From NCBI GenBank assembly GCA_000421325.1, contig ATWQ01000002.1:97393-161392 (forward strand): a stretch of DNA of 64,000 nucleotides. The letters are read 5' to 3'. The notes under the pieces are model-generated. The model made no database searches. It had not been told where the DNA came from and was given only the letters and a program-made list of their open reading frames with translations. Origin of the DNA: an alpha proteobacterium SCGC AAA536-K22 (GTDB lineage Bacteria > Pseudomonadota > Alphaproteobacteria > Puniceispirillales > Marisalimonadaceae). Positions 27,724 to 37,608 of the stretch are shown piece after piece. Position 1 is the stretch's first letter. Each line of letters starts with the position of its first letter. Both the position numbers and the translations under genes were made by a program.

Positions 27724-28674
27724 ATGGAACAAAATAATAAAACTATAATTATTTTTGCATATTTGGCTGCCTTTTTAGGAGTATGTGGTCATGCAAGCTC
27801 AGAATTTTTTGTGAAATTATCTGGAATATCAGGTGTTGAAGTTTCTGTTTGGAGATTTGGATTAGGAGGTTTGGCACTCTTAATTTTATGCATAATAAAT
27901 CCTACTTCTAGAAACTTAATTAAACCGTTAAAAGAAAGATTCTATCCCATTGTAATTCTTTCAATTTTTGGAATGGCTTTTGGGCAATTTTTATTTCATT
28001 GGGCATTAGATTTTGCATCTGTTGTACAAGTTGCAACTATGGTAACAATAATGCCGATAGGAGTAGTATTTGTAGCAAGAATTATTGAAGGAACAAAAAT
28101 AACACCTCCTAAAATTATTAGTGGTATTGGAGCTTTTTTAGGATGTATATTTTTGTTAACCGATGGTTATCTAGATCAACTTAGTGGAGAAAGTAATAGT
28201 TTAATTGGAATATATTTGTCAATTGGATGTGCATTTATTGGAGCAATTTATCTTGTGATGGTTAAGCCATATGTCCAATTATACGGGCCTGTGCGCATGA
28301 CAACTTACACATTTGCACTTGGTTTTATAGCATTATATCCCTCGATTGGCATAATTTGGGGCATATGGGTCAACCCACTAGATCTTTTTAACAGACCTGA
28401 TATTGAGTATATTTCAATTATAACGCTTGGTATTTGGAATACTTGCATTGCCTTTATATTATGGCTTTGGGGACTTTCTAAAATACCTGACGTAGCACGA
28501 GGTAACTACTTGTTCTTTTTGAAGCCAGTGATAGCGCTTTGCCTTGCTTTTTTTATACTAAAAGATGATATCAGCATTAATCAGTTAATAGCAATATTTG
28601 TAATAACTGGCTTTGTCATGTTAGAGATTTTCTATACACCCATCTCTAATATAATTAAAATTAATGATAATTAA
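27724..28674 (+). CDS. EamA/DMT-family transporter
   Basis: A 316-residue, ten-helix EamA protein starting 29 bases after the hydroxylase large subunit, in the same direction, so it may move the hydroxylase substrate or product. The N-terminal repeat has SEFFVKLSGISGVEVSVWRFGLGG, the second repeat YLVMVKPYVQLYGPVRMTTYTF and a late DVARGNYLFFLKPV. Overlaps the next transporter gene by 11 bases. Confidence 0.88.
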   Translation: MEQNNKTIIIFAYLAAFLGVCGHASSEFFVKLSGISGVEVSVWRFGLGGLALLILCIINPTSRNLIKPLKERFYPIVILSIFGMAFGQFLFHWALDFASVVQVATMVTIMPIGVVFVARIIEGTKITPPKIISGIGAFLGCIFLLTDGYLDQLSGESNSLIGIYLSIGCAFIGAIYLVMVKPYVQLYGPVRMTTYTFALGFIALYPSIGIIWGIWVNPLDLFNRPDIEYISIITLGIWNTCIAFILWLWGLSKIPDVARGNYLFFLKPVIALCLAFFILKDDISINQLIAIFVITGFVMLEIFYTPISNIIKINDN

Positions 28675-29548
28675 AAATAATACACTTTCTTCAATTTATT
28701 ATATGATTTTTGCCTCTATGTTTATTGGGGGAACTACTATAATTGCAAAAATATTAGGTACAGATTTATTTGGGAAACCATTAAATCCAATGCAAATCAG
28801 TCATTCTAGATTTTTTTTTGCATTTATTTTAATTTTTATATTTTTTTTAAAAACAAAATCAAAAATAATTAAACCTAACTATAAAATTCATTTAAGCAGA
28901 TCTTTTTGCGGATGGATTGGAATAACTATTTTATTTGGAGCGTCTAGTGTAATACCTGTGTCAGATGCAACAGCTTTAATATTTATCAATCCAATTTTTA
29001 CAATGTTTTTAGCTATACCTTTTTTAGGAGAAGAAGTTAAACCCACAAAGTGGTTCGCAGTGGCTATTACTTTTCTTGGAGCAATTGTTTTAATTAGACC
29101 AGAAAACAACCTTTTAGAAATACAACTTGTAAATATTATGTTAATTCTTGGTGCATTAGCTTTAGGTCTGGAGTCTATTTTTATTAAAATTCTTACAACA
29201 AGTGAGAAACCTAAACAAATACTACTAGTAAACAATGGAATTGGATTGATAATTTCATCAATACCAGTTTATTTTATCTGGATTTCACCAAACATAAAAC
29301 AAATTTTAGCAATGTTTTTTGTTGGTGCACTTATGCTTTGCGCACAAATATGTTTTATTCAAGCAATGAAAAAAAGTGAAGCTCATTTTGTAGCGCCTTT
29401 TTTTTATTTCACTTTAATTTTTGTCTGTATTTATGATTTTTTTATTTTTCAAATTAAACCCGATAAAATCAGTATTATAGGAACCACTCTGATAATTGTT
29501 GGAGGAATATTATTATATTTAAGTCAAATGAGGTCTAAGTTGAATTAA
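28664..29548 (+). CDS. EamA/DMT-family transporter
   Basis: A 294-residue, ten-helix EamA protein. IPVSDATALIFINPIFTMFLAIPFLGE is the typical helix 3-4 region, and SEAHFVAPFFYFTLIFVCIYDF the corresponding part of the second repeat. It overlaps the preceding transporter by 11 bases, so the two are coupled. Substrate unknown; two adjacent EamA genes may act as separate carriers or as a pair. Confidence 0.87.
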   Translation: MIIKNNTLSSIYYMIFASMFIGGTTIIAKILGTDLFGKPLNPMQISHSRFFFAFILIFIFFLKTKSKIIKPNYKIHLSRSFCGWIGITILFGASSVIPVSDATALIFINPIFTMFLAIPFLGEEVKPTKWFAVAITFLGAIVLIRPENNLLEIQLVNIMLILGALALGLESIFIKILTTSEKPKQILLVNNGIGLIISSIPVYFIWISPNIKQILAMFFVGALMLCAQICFIQAMKKSEAHFVAPFFYFTLIFVCIYDFFIFQIKPDKISIIGTTLIIVGGILLYLSQMRSKLN

Positions 29549-29618
29549 ATATAATAGTAAATTGTTTTTTATATTGTTATAAAATTAGTTTTTTAAAATA
29601 TGAAGGGTAATCAATAGT

Positions 29619-30998
29619 ATGAATATTGCACTTATTGGACTTGGTTCGATGGGCTATAATTTAGCAAAAAATATGGTGTCCAAAAATTATCAAGTTAATG
29701 CCTTTGAAAAAAATATGTTAATTGTTGAAAATATTAAAAATGACAAAATTCCAAATTTATATTTGCTAAACTCTATCCAAGATCTAGTTGATAAGACCCC
29801 TTCTCCAAGAATAATAATGCTAAGCCTTCCAGCAGATAAAATTGATAAATGCATAAATGACTTAATAGATCACTTAAACCCTACAGATATAATTGCAGAC
29901 CTTGGAAATTCTTTGTATTTGAAGTCTATTGAAAGAGAAAAGCTTTTAAGTAGGTTTAATATTAGTTTTTTAGGGATTGGTGTCTCAGGGGGGCCTAGAG
30001 GAGCAAAGAATGGACCAGCAATCATGGCTGGTGGTTCAAAAAATGCATGGGAAAAGGTAAAAAATATTTTTGAAGATATAAGTGCTAAAAATGATAATGA
30101 AAGTGCCTGTTGTTATTTTGGAAGCTCAGGATCTGGTCACTTTGTGAAATTAGTTCATAATGGGATTGAATATGCGCTAATGGAAGGATTGGCAGAAATA
30201 AGTAATGTTTTAGAATTTGCTTATGATATGGACAATAATCAAAGGGCTAAAAGATTTAAAAAAGTTTTACAAACTCAGTCTTCGTCTTTTCTTTTAGAAA
30301 TTACCTCTGAGATTTTAAACGCCAAAAATAGTAACAACGAATATTTTATTAATGAAGCAGATCATAAAATAGGACAAAATGGAACGGGTATTTGGACTAT
30401 TAACGCAGCCTTGGAACTTGGTGTGAGCATTCCATCAATTTATGAAGCTGTTTCCACAAGGTCAATTTCAGATAGTTTTGATTATAAATTCAAAGTAAAT
30501 AAAAATAACCAAATACTGATCGAAAAAGTTGATGATAGAGAATTAGCCCTTGAAGAAATCATATTTTTTAATTTTGTATGTTCCCTATATCAAGGCCTAA
30601 GTCTTATAAAAAAATCTAATGTTTGGGATTTTTTTGATTATAATATAGAAGATGTTTTTAAGTCTTGGAGTGCAGGATGTATTTTACAAGGTAATTATCT
30701 TAATTTTATATCCCAAAGATATAAAACTGACAAAACTTTAAATTTTGAATTTTTATTTAATTTAATCGAAGAAAAATGTTCGAATAAATTAAGATCAATA
30801 AGAGAATTCAATTCAAATGCAATAAAATTTGGTCTTCCTTGCCCAGTCCTGTCTTCAAATCTTGCATATTACGATTTAATTTTTTCAAAACATAAAATTG
30901 GAGAAACAATACAATTGCAAAGAAGTTTCTTTGGACTTCATCCCCTTAAAGATAAAAAAAATAACGATAAGATAAAGCCTTATTGGACTAAATTATGA
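29619..30998 (+). CDS. gnd: 6-phosphogluconate dehydrogenase (decarboxylating)
   Basis: Oxidises 6-phosphogluconate to ribulose 5-phosphate with NADPH formation. Rossmann start IALIGLGSMGYNLAKNM, GVSGGPRGAKNGPAIMAGGS as the substrate loop, and the catalytic helix FVKLVHNGIEYALMEG; the all-helical C-terminal dimer domain follows. At 459 residues it is the long form. It overlaps the gluconokinase gene by 4 bases. The product feeds RibB and RpiB in the same window. Confidence 0.93.
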   Translation: MNIALIGLGSMGYNLAKNMVSKNYQVNAFEKNMLIVENIKNDKIPNLYLLNSIQDLVDKTPSPRIIMLSLPADKIDKCINDLIDHLNPTDIIADLGNSLYLKSIEREKLLSRFNISFLGIGVSGGPRGAKNGPAIMAGGSKNAWEKVKNIFEDISAKNDNESACCYFGSSGSGHFVKLVHNGIEYALMEGLAEISNVLEFAYDMDNNQRAKRFKKVLQTQSSSFLLEITSEILNAKNSNNEYFINEADHKIGQNGTGIWTINAALELGVSIPSIYEAVSTRSISDSFDYKFKVNKNNQILIEKVDDRELALEEIIFFNFVCSLYQGLSLIKKSNVWDFFDYNIEDVFKSWSAGCILQGNYLNFISQRYKTDKTLNFEFLFNLIEEKCSNKLRSIREFNSNAIKFGLPCPVLSSNLAYYDLIFSKHKIGETIQLQRSFFGLHPLKDKKNNDKIKPYWTKL

Positions 30999-31495
30999 AT
31001 GATCAATTTATTACTTTTTTGATAATGGGCGTTGCCGGTTCTGGGAAAACGACTATTGCACAAAAACTTACTGAAGAAATCAATGCTTTTTTAATAGAAG
31101 CAGATGATTATCACAGTAAAAATAATATAAAAAAAATGAGTTCAGGCATCCCCTTAAATGATGAAGATAGATATGATTGGCTTGTTAAAATTAGAGAAGA
31201 AATTATTAAAAGGCAAAAAACGCAAAACCTTGTTGTAACTTGCTCAGCTCTTAAAGAAAAATATAGGTCAATACTTAACGTTAAGAACTATTATTTAGTT
31301 TATTTAAAAATTAACAAAGAAACAGCTAGAAAAAGAATTAATAACAGGCGAGATCATTTTATGCCAGACAGTTTGGTTGAAAGCCAATTCTCAATTTTAG
31401 AAGAACCTAAAAAAGCTATAACTTTGGATCAATCACTTAACCCAGACGAAATGGTAAATCAATTAATGTTAATTTTTAAAGATAGTAAACTTTAA
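30995..31495 (+). CDS. gntK: gluconokinase
   Basis: Phosphorylates gluconate to 6-phosphogluconate, the substrate of the preceding gene. P-loop GVAGSGKTT (12-20), EADDYHSKNNIKKMSSGIPLNDEDR substrate region, TCSALKEKYR and the lid arginines in ARKRINNRRDHFMPDSLVESQF. At 166 residues it is normal. The ATGA overlap with gnd means the two steps are coupled, giving gluconate use through the oxidative pentose pathway. Confidence 0.93.
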   Translation: MNDQFITFLIMGVAGSGKTTIAQKLTEEINAFLIEADDYHSKNNIKKMSSGIPLNDEDRYDWLVKIREEIIKRQKTQNLVVTCSALKEKYRSILNVKNYYLVYLKINKETARKRINNRRDHFMPDSLVESQFSILEEPKKAITLDQSLNPDEMVNQLMLIFKDSKL

Positions 31496-31496
31496 T

Positions 31497-32783
31497 ATGA
31501 ATAATAGAATACATAATTACAGCGATATACCTGATGAAATTGAATTAGAAGATGAATTTAAAAACATATTCAATAAGATGGAATATTCAAATCAAAATAT
31601 TTTTATTACAGGGAAAGCTGGTACTGGTAAAACAACATTATTAGAATACTTTCGAATTAATTCAAAAAAAAATTTTGTTATACTTGCTTCTACAGGAATA
31701 TCAGCAATTAAAGCTAAAGGTAAAACTATACATTCTTTTTTTTTATTTCCACCTAGAATATTAATAAATGAAAAAATCAAAAGATTAAGAAGCAATATAA
31801 TTAAAAACGTTGACACTATTCTTATTGATGAATGTTCTATGATTAGATGTGACCTTCTTGATGCTATAGACCAATCACTTAGACTTAATAGAAATAGTGA
31901 CGAAAGTTTTGGTGGAGTTCAAATAATACTTTTGGGCGACATCCATCAACTTCCACCAGTAATAAGAGAAAATGAACGAGATATTTTTGATAGTTTTTAT
32001 CCTAATGGACACTATTTTTTCCATGCTAATTGCTATCAAAACAGCAATATAAGTACTTACGAATTAACAAAAATCTATAGGCAAAAAGATGCTGAGTTTA
32101 TTAACATTCTTAATAAGATTAGGTCTGGAAATGTAACTGAGGCTGATCTCTTACCGTTAAATGACAAAGTCGTAAATCAAGATTCTAATATTCTTTATGA
32201 AACTATAATATTATCACCAACCAATCGAAAGGTTGACACTATTAATAGTGTAAATCTTCAAAATATAAATAGCGAAACATTTTCTTATCAATCATCAGAA
32301 ACTGGAGAATTTAGAGAGAAACCCGCTGACGAGATTCTTGAATTAAAAGTTGGCGCTCAAGTAATGTTAATTAAAAACGATATTAAATCTCCTAAAAGAT
32401 GGGTCAATGGTTCTATTGGGATAGTTACTGATTTAACAGCTAACAGTATTCATTTAAAAATAAAGAATAAGGTTCATAAAATAACTCAAGACACTTGGGA
32501 AAAGTTTGATTATTTAATTAAGGATGGTGAAGTTTTACACGAGGTTGTAGCAACTTTTACTCAGTACCCTATTAAATTAGCCTGGGCAGTTACAATTCAT
32601 AAAAGCCAAGGACAAACTTTTGAAAAAGTTATAATTGATTTAGATAGAGGCTCTTTTGCTCCTGGTCAAACCTACGTAGCTTTAAGTAGAGTGACATCTT
32701 TAGAAGGCTTGTTTTTAACTAGACCAATAACTATTTCAGATATACTTTTTAACAATAAACTAAGTCTATCTCTTTTTAATTAA
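31497..32783 (+). CDS. Pif1-like SF1 DNA helicase
   Basis: A 428-residue superfamily 1B helicase. Walker A GKAGTGKTT (39-47), motif Ia STGISAIKAKG, Walker B ILIDECSM, motif III LLGDIHQLPPV, and C-terminal TIHKSQGQTFEKVIID plus YVALSRVTSLEGL identify the Pif1/RecD-like family. The protein is short and has no extra N- or C-terminal domain. It begins one base after gntK. Its function in bacteria of this type (G-quadruplex or recombination intermediates) is inferred from family only. Confidence 0.88.
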   Translation: MNNRIHNYSDIPDEIELEDEFKNIFNKMEYSNQNIFITGKAGTGKTTLLEYFRINSKKNFVILASTGISAIKAKGKTIHSFFLFPPRILINEKIKRLRSNIIKNVDTILIDECSMIRCDLLDAIDQSLRLNRNSDESFGGVQIILLGDIHQLPPVIRENERDIFDSFYPNGHYFFHANCYQNSNISTYELTKIYRQKDAEFINILNKIRSGNVTEADLLPLNDKVVNQDSNILYETIILSPTNRKVDTINSVNLQNINSETFSYQSSETGEFREKPADEILELKVGAQVMLIKNDIKSPKRWVNGSIGIVTDLTANSIHLKIKNKVHKITQDTWEKFDYLIKDGEVLHEVVATFTQYPIKLAWAVTIHKSQGQTFEKVIIDLDRGSFAPGQTYVALSRVTSLEGLFLTRPITISDILFNNKLSLSLFN

Positions 32784-33726
32784 TCTTCATTTTTCTTTGT
32801 TCACGTAAAGCTATCAAAATACCAGAAAAAGCTATAAAAAACATCCCAATCAAATTCAAAAGAGTTGGCCATACTCCAAAAAATATTTTCCCCCAAATAG
32901 CTGCAAAAACTAAATATGAGTAATCCATTGGCGCCAACCAACTGCTCTCTGCTGTCTGATATGCTTTTGCAAGAAGAATATTACCAGTAATATTTAGGAT
33001 TGAACATGAAAAGCAAAAAGTAAAAATAATTAAAGTTAAAGATGGCCAACCTATAAAAACAAATGGACTAATCTCTTTAAGAAAATTATTTTGAAATATT
33101 AATTCAAAAAATAGTATCCCTAGTAAAGCTGATATAAAAAACATTACACCTACTGCTAAAGTAAGAGACATAACAGACTCTTTCCTGCAATACTTTCTAA
33201 TTAAAATAATATTACAAGCAAAGAAAAAACCTGCCATAATAGGTAAAAATTGTAAGTATGTAAAATTTTTAGACCACGGCTCTAAAATAAGCAATGCACC
33301 AAAACTTCCTAGTATGAGAGCAAAAAGTCTCCAAACGCCAACTCTCTCATTAAGAAATATAACAGCTAAAAAAGATACAAATAATGGGAATGTATAAAGT
33401 CCAGCAGCCATTTGTGCGAAACTTAATTTTGGAGACGCTGCAAAAAAACAAAACATGCAGGTTGTCATTGTCAATGCTCTTAAGTAAACTGGTTTCCATT
33501 TAATTGGAAACAAAATGTCAATTCCATTAGTCAGTTTGGCAATTAAAAATAATAAAATAATATTTCCAATTGACCTTATAAATTGAAGCTGCCAAAAGCT
33601 TGTTTCACTAGCCATGTATTTAATTAAACTATCTTGTAAAGATAAAATTATAACACCAACAATTAACATTGTAAGAGAGGAAACAGGATTATCATTTACC
33701 TGTGGATTAAAAAAGTTAAATTTCAA
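32776..33726 (-). CDS. EamA/DMT-family transporter
   Basis: A 316-residue, ten-helix EamA protein overlapping the 3' end of the helicase gene tail-to-tail by 8 bases. RSIGNIILLFLIAK, FAASPKLSFAQMAAGLYTFPLFVSFLAVIFLNERVG and the second repeat AYQTAESSWLAPMDYSYLVFA fit the family. Starts 22 bases after the acyl-CoA ligase stop on the same strand. Substrate unknown. Confidence 0.87.
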   Translation of the reverse strand: MKFNFFNPQVNDNPVSSLTMLIVGVIILSLQDSLIKYMASETSFWQLQFIRSIGNIILLFLIAKLTNGIDILFPIKWKPVYLRALTMTTCMFCFFAASPKLSFAQMAAGLYTFPLFVSFLAVIFLNERVGVWRLFALILGSFGALLILEPWSKNFTYLQFLPIMAGFFFACNIILIRKYCRKESVMSLTLAVGVMFFISALLGILFFELIFQNNFLKEISPFVFIGWPSLTLIIFTFCFSCSILNITGNILLAKAYQTAESSWLAPMDYSYLVFAAIWGKIFFGVWPTLLNLIGMFFIAFSGILIALREQRKMKIN

Positions 33727-33748
33727 TACATTAAAACCATAGTATACC

Positions 33749-35497
33749 TTAAAAATAGGATTTTTTATATAAACTCTCTATTTCATTTTTGTAAAAAGTT
33801 GAAATCACATGCCTCTTCATCTTAAGTGTTGGTGTTAGTTGACTGTTTTCAATACTAAAAAATTTATCACACAAAATAAATTTTCTAATTTTTTTATTTT
33901 GAGATAATTGTTGATTTACAATATTAATAATATTTTGAAAATCTGTTTTCAAATTATTAACATTATTTTTATTAGCTACTAGCAAACTTTCATTTGGAAC
34001 AAGTATAGATATTAAAAAAGGTCGATTATGGCCATAGACTAAAGCTTGCTCAATTTCATCGTAGGATATTAAGAGATTTTCTATTGGAACAGGTGCAATA
34101 TTTTCTCCACCTGAGTTTACAATCATCTCATTTATTCTTCCTGATATTTTAAGGTATCCATCTTCATCTAATGATCCCAAATCACCAGTATGTAACCAAC
34201 CATCAATGATTGTCTTATTGGTATTTTTTTTATCCTTCCAATACCCTTTCATAAGAGAATCTCCTTTAACAAGAATTTCGTTCTCCTTCGATAATTTAAC
34301 ATTAATACCTTTAATTACCGGGCCAACAGACTTAATTTTTATGTTATTTATTGGATTACACGATATAAGAGGTGAACACTCAGTTTGCCCATAACCTTGT
34401 AAAATATTAATTCCAAGAGATTGAAAAAACAAACCAACTTGCTCATTTAAAGCAGCTCCACCTGATATAAAAGCTTTTAAATTACCACCAAATTTTTTTT
34501 GAATTTTTTTTCTTACTAGTCTATCTAATACAAAATCTTGTAATTTTTCTTTGAAATTAAAATCAAATTTTTGAAATTTTTTTGTTCCCAATTCTATCGT
34601 TTTGTAAAACAGTTTTTGAGTGATCTTGCTTTGAGTGGATAATTGGATATTTATTTTTTTGTGTAACACCTCATAAAGTCTTGGTACAGCTGTCATTAAA
34701 GTAGGTTTGACACTTAGTAAATCATTAACAATTTGATCACGATTTTCATTAAAATAAATTTCTGCACCAATCAAAATAGGTAAGAAAAAACCAGCAGTAT
34801 GTTCATAGGCATGTGAAAGTGGAATAATAGATAAAAACTTATGGTCTTTAACTTCTATTTCTTTAACGAGTTCATTTGCACCTAAAATATTTGATATAAT
34901 AGACTTGTGAGTTAGCATTACTCCTTTTGGCTTACTACTCGTACCAGATGTGTATATGATTGAAACCACATCATCTTCTTTGATTTTGTGAAGAGTATCT
35001 TTTTTAAAGGTTGCCCTTTTAGAACTTTCAGATCCTGCATCAATTAAACTGTCAAAAGTAAGAATATTTTTATTTAATTTTGAGCTTTCAACTTCATCAA
35101 TACAAATTATTTGCTTTATTTTATCTAATTTTGGTAAGATTTTTTCAATAGTTAATAGTAATTTCGAATTAACAAAAACAACAGAAGATTCAGAGTGAGA
35201 TAAGAGATAAAATATTTCATCTTCGTTGCTTGTAGTATAACCAGGAACAGTAATTGCACCTAAAGATATGATAGCTAAATCAGTCACACACCATTTATAC
35301 GAATTTTCAGCTATAATTGATATCTTATCATTTTTTTTAACACCTATTTCATGCAAACCAACACTTAAGTTTTGAACAAGATCACTGGCTTTATTCCAAG
35401 AAACATGATGCCATTCACCACCTTTTTTAAAACCGAACAATTTTTTATCTTTATATAATAATGAGTTTTCAAAAAAAATTTGAGATAATGTGTTCAT
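33749..35497 (-). CDS. long-chain acyl-CoA synthetase (AMP-binding)
   Basis: Activates fatty acids as acyl-AMP then acyl-CoA. P-loop IIYTSGTSSKPKGVMLTH, the GYGQTECSPLIS motif, GWLHTGDLGSLDEDGYL and GRINEMIVNSGGENIAP are in order; 582 residues. The motif order and the long insert before the C-terminal domain are like eukaryotic-type long-chain ligases (FAA1/ACSL-like group) rather than E. coli FadD. No beta-oxidation genes are adjacent, so its job may be lipid recycling. Confidence 0.88.
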   Translation of the reverse strand: MNTLSQIFFENSLLYKDKKLFGFKKGGEWHHVSWNKASDLVQNLSVGLHEIGVKKNDKISIIAENSYKWCVTDLAIISLGAITVPGYTTSNEDEIFYLLSHSESSVVFVNSKLLLTIEKILPKLDKIKQIICIDEVESSKLNKNILTFDSLIDAGSESSKRATFKKDTLHKIKEDDVVSIIYTSGTSSKPKGVMLTHKSIISNILGANELVKEIEVKDHKFLSIIPLSHAYEHTAGFFLPILIGAEIYFNENRDQIVNDLLSVKPTLMTAVPRLYEVLHKKINIQLSTQSKITQKLFYKTIELGTKKFQKFDFNFKEKLQDFVLDRLVRKKIQKKFGGNLKAFISGGAALNEQVGLFFQSLGINILQGYGQTECSPLISCNPINNIKIKSVGPVIKGINVKLSKENEILVKGDSLMKGYWKDKKNTNKTIIDGWLHTGDLGSLDEDGYLKISGRINEMIVNSGGENIAPVPIENLLISYDEIEQALVYGHNRPFLISILVPNESLLVANKNNVNNLKTDFQNIINIVNQQLSQNKKIRKFILCDKFFSIENSQLTPTLKMKRHVISTFYKNEIESLYKKSYF

Positions 35498-35595
35498 TTA
35501 AATTAACCTTAATTATATAAAATTATCTTTAATCATATTTTTAATTAAATAAACAATAGTTTTTATAAATATATCTATGTTTTTTTTTAATTTTT

Positions 35596-36612
35596 GTGAT
35601 TAAAATATTTTACTTTAATTTAAAAGGCGCATTAGTCATTAAAAAGAAAATAATATTATCCATAATCATTTTATTTTTTTTGATAACAATTTTTTTCATG
35701 ATTCATAAAGATAATATAAATTTAAAAAGTAGTTTCAAACCCAATTTAATGGGAAATGACATAGAACAATATTTAAAAAACAAAGAAGATCAATTTTCTG
35801 ACCTCAAAAAAAATGTTAAAAAAAGAATAATATGGTCTGAAAAAAAGAATACTAAAACTAATGTTTCAGTTGTATATATTCATGGCTTTTCTGCTTCATC
35901 AGAAGAAGTACGCCCTCTTCCAGATTTGATAGCAAAAGATATAAAGGCAAACATCTTTTACACGAGATTAACAGGCCATGGAAGAAGTTCAAATGCAATG
36001 GGTCTTTCATCTATATCAAACTGGATTAATGATCTTCATGAGGCACTTGAGATTGGAAGTAGAATTGGTCAAAAAGTAATTTTAATATCTACATCAACTG
36101 GAGGCACATTGAGTGCTATCTCAGCATTAAATGAGAGTTTTTCAAAAAAAATATTAGGGTATATATTTATCTCTCCAAACTTTGGTATTAATCATAAATT
36201 TGCGAGTTTGATTTCATGGCCCTATTCTGAATATTGGTTACAATTAGTTATAGGGAAAACAAGACATATTAAACCTAGAAACGAATTAGATAAGAAGTTT
36301 TGGACATTATCATATCCAACTAAGGCTCTTATACCTATGGCTAGATTAGTACAAAAAATCAATAATCTAGATTTTAGTAAAGTAAACAACCCTGCTTTAT
36401 TTTATTTTTCAATGGACGACGAGATTGTTGATTCTAAAAAAACTGTTAGATTCATTAAGAATTGGGGAGGCAACTCAAAAACAGTGAATGTAAAAATGTC
36501 AAAGTTTGATGACAAATACTCACACGTAATCGCTGGAGATATTTTATCGCCAGGGCAAACAGAGTTTGCAAGAAAAGAAATGGTTAAGTGGATAAAAAGT
36601 TTATCAAATTAA
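35596..36612 (+). CDS. membrane-anchored alpha/beta hydrolase
   Basis: A 338-residue protein with a GTG start at 35596 and one N-terminal membrane helix (about 19-37), so the hydrolase domain is probably periplasmic. HGF (96-98) forms the oxyanion side, the nucleophile is Ser167 in STSTGGT (a variant of GxSxG), Asp is likely in SMDDEIVD and His in YSHVIAGD. This looks like a lipase/esterase family member; the substrate is unknown. A later in-frame start near VIKKK is possible. Confidence 0.75.
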   Translation: MIKIFYFNLKGALVIKKKIILSIIILFFLITIFFMIHKDNINLKSSFKPNLMGNDIEQYLKNKEDQFSDLKKNVKKRIIWSEKKNTKTNVSVVYIHGFSASSEEVRPLPDLIAKDIKANIFYTRLTGHGRSSNAMGLSSISNWINDLHEALEIGSRIGQKVILISTSTGGTLSAISALNESFSKKILGYIFISPNFGINHKFASLISWPYSEYWLQLVIGKTRHIKPRNELDKKFWTLSYPTKALIPMARLVQKINNLDFSKVNNPALFYFSMDDEIVDSKKTVRFIKNWGGNSKTVNVKMSKFDDKYSHVIAGDILSPGQTEFARKEMVKWIKSLSN

Positions 36613-36618
36613 GAAAAT

Positions 36619-37578
36619 TTAAGTTTTTGACAATATTTCTTCAACTAATTTTTGTACTCTAAACGCCTCATTAATTGTAGCTAAACTATTAGGTTTATTC
36701 TTTATATTAAGAACCAGATCATCAAGTTGAGCCTTTAAACTCACGGCCCTTGGATCTTTAGGTTCTTCCCTAAGAGGAATAAAATTATCACCATTTGATA
36801 CTGAGTCTTTATAGAATTCTGATACTTTTCTGCTTTTTTGAGAACCTTTAACTATGAATTCCTGTCTATCTGGTTGCTTGCCACCGACACTTGCAAATAT
36901 ATTAACTGGTAAACCATCTTCATTTTCTAATTTGGCAAATACAGAAGTTTCACATAATTCTTGGTCTGTTGGGTAAGAAGTATTAGCCCAAATTAGTTTA
37001 AGAGGGCCTAAAACCCGTTCAGTAAAAAATATAAAGTGAGATATTACCTCTCTTGTCATACCACCCTCTTTTTTAAATCTAAGCCAATCAGCTTCTTTTT
37101 GCCATTCACGTGGCCAAGAAGAATAAGTAACAATAATATCAACACCAAGCATGTCTCCCATTTCACCACTATTTTTACTTACTAATAAATCAGTTAGAGC
37201 AATACCTGCAGCTTGAGTAAAATTTACAGCCATGGGAACATCATAATTTTGAAGTTTTTTAATAAAATTTCTACTGTCTTGAATGTTTATGCCAAATGGT
37301 TTTTCAAGAAAAAGGGCTTTTCCCAATTCAACAGTTTTAATAGCGTATATTTCCCTTACAGTTGGGGGACATGCTAAATAAACTAAGTCAGCGTTTTCAA
37401 TCGCTTCATTAGCATTTTTCATAATTTTAGATTTATGATCCAGTTTTATTGCATTTTCACAAGCATACCGGTTTGGATCCCATAAGTAATCTGGGCTAAA
37501 TTCTTCGTGTAACCTCATATGTTTCATCATACGAGTACCCATTATACCTAAACCAATGATGGCCACACTAGTTGTCAT
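36619..37578 (-). CDS. Gfo/Idh/MocA-family oxidoreductase
   Basis: A 319-residue NAD(P)-dependent dehydrogenase. Rossmann start SVAIIGLGIMGTRMMKH, ADLVYLACPPTVREIYA, the EKPFGINIQDSR motif with its lysine (typical EKP of this family), and a second alpha/beta domain with EGGMTREVISHFIFF. Sugar or cyclitol substrates are usual in the family. The substrate is not predictable from this context; it sits upstream of nothing obviously metabolic. Confidence 0.85.
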   Translation of the reverse strand: MTTSVAIIGLGIMGTRMMKHMRLHEEFSPDYLWDPNRYACENAIKLDHKSKIMKNANEAIENADLVYLACPPTVREIYAIKTVELGKALFLEKPFGINIQDSRNFIKKLQNYDVPMAVNFTQAAGIALTDLLVSKNSGEMGDMLGVDIIVTYSSWPREWQKEADWLRFKKEGGMTREVISHFIFFTERVLGPLKLIWANTSYPTDQELCETSVFAKLENEDGLPVNIFASVGGKQPDRQEFIVKGSQKSRKVSEFYKDSVSNGDNFIPLREEPKDPRAVSLKAQLDDLVLNIKNKPNSLATINEAFRVQKLVEEILSKT

Positions 37579-37608
37579 TTATTTACCTTTTTAATTGTTA
37601 TATTATAA

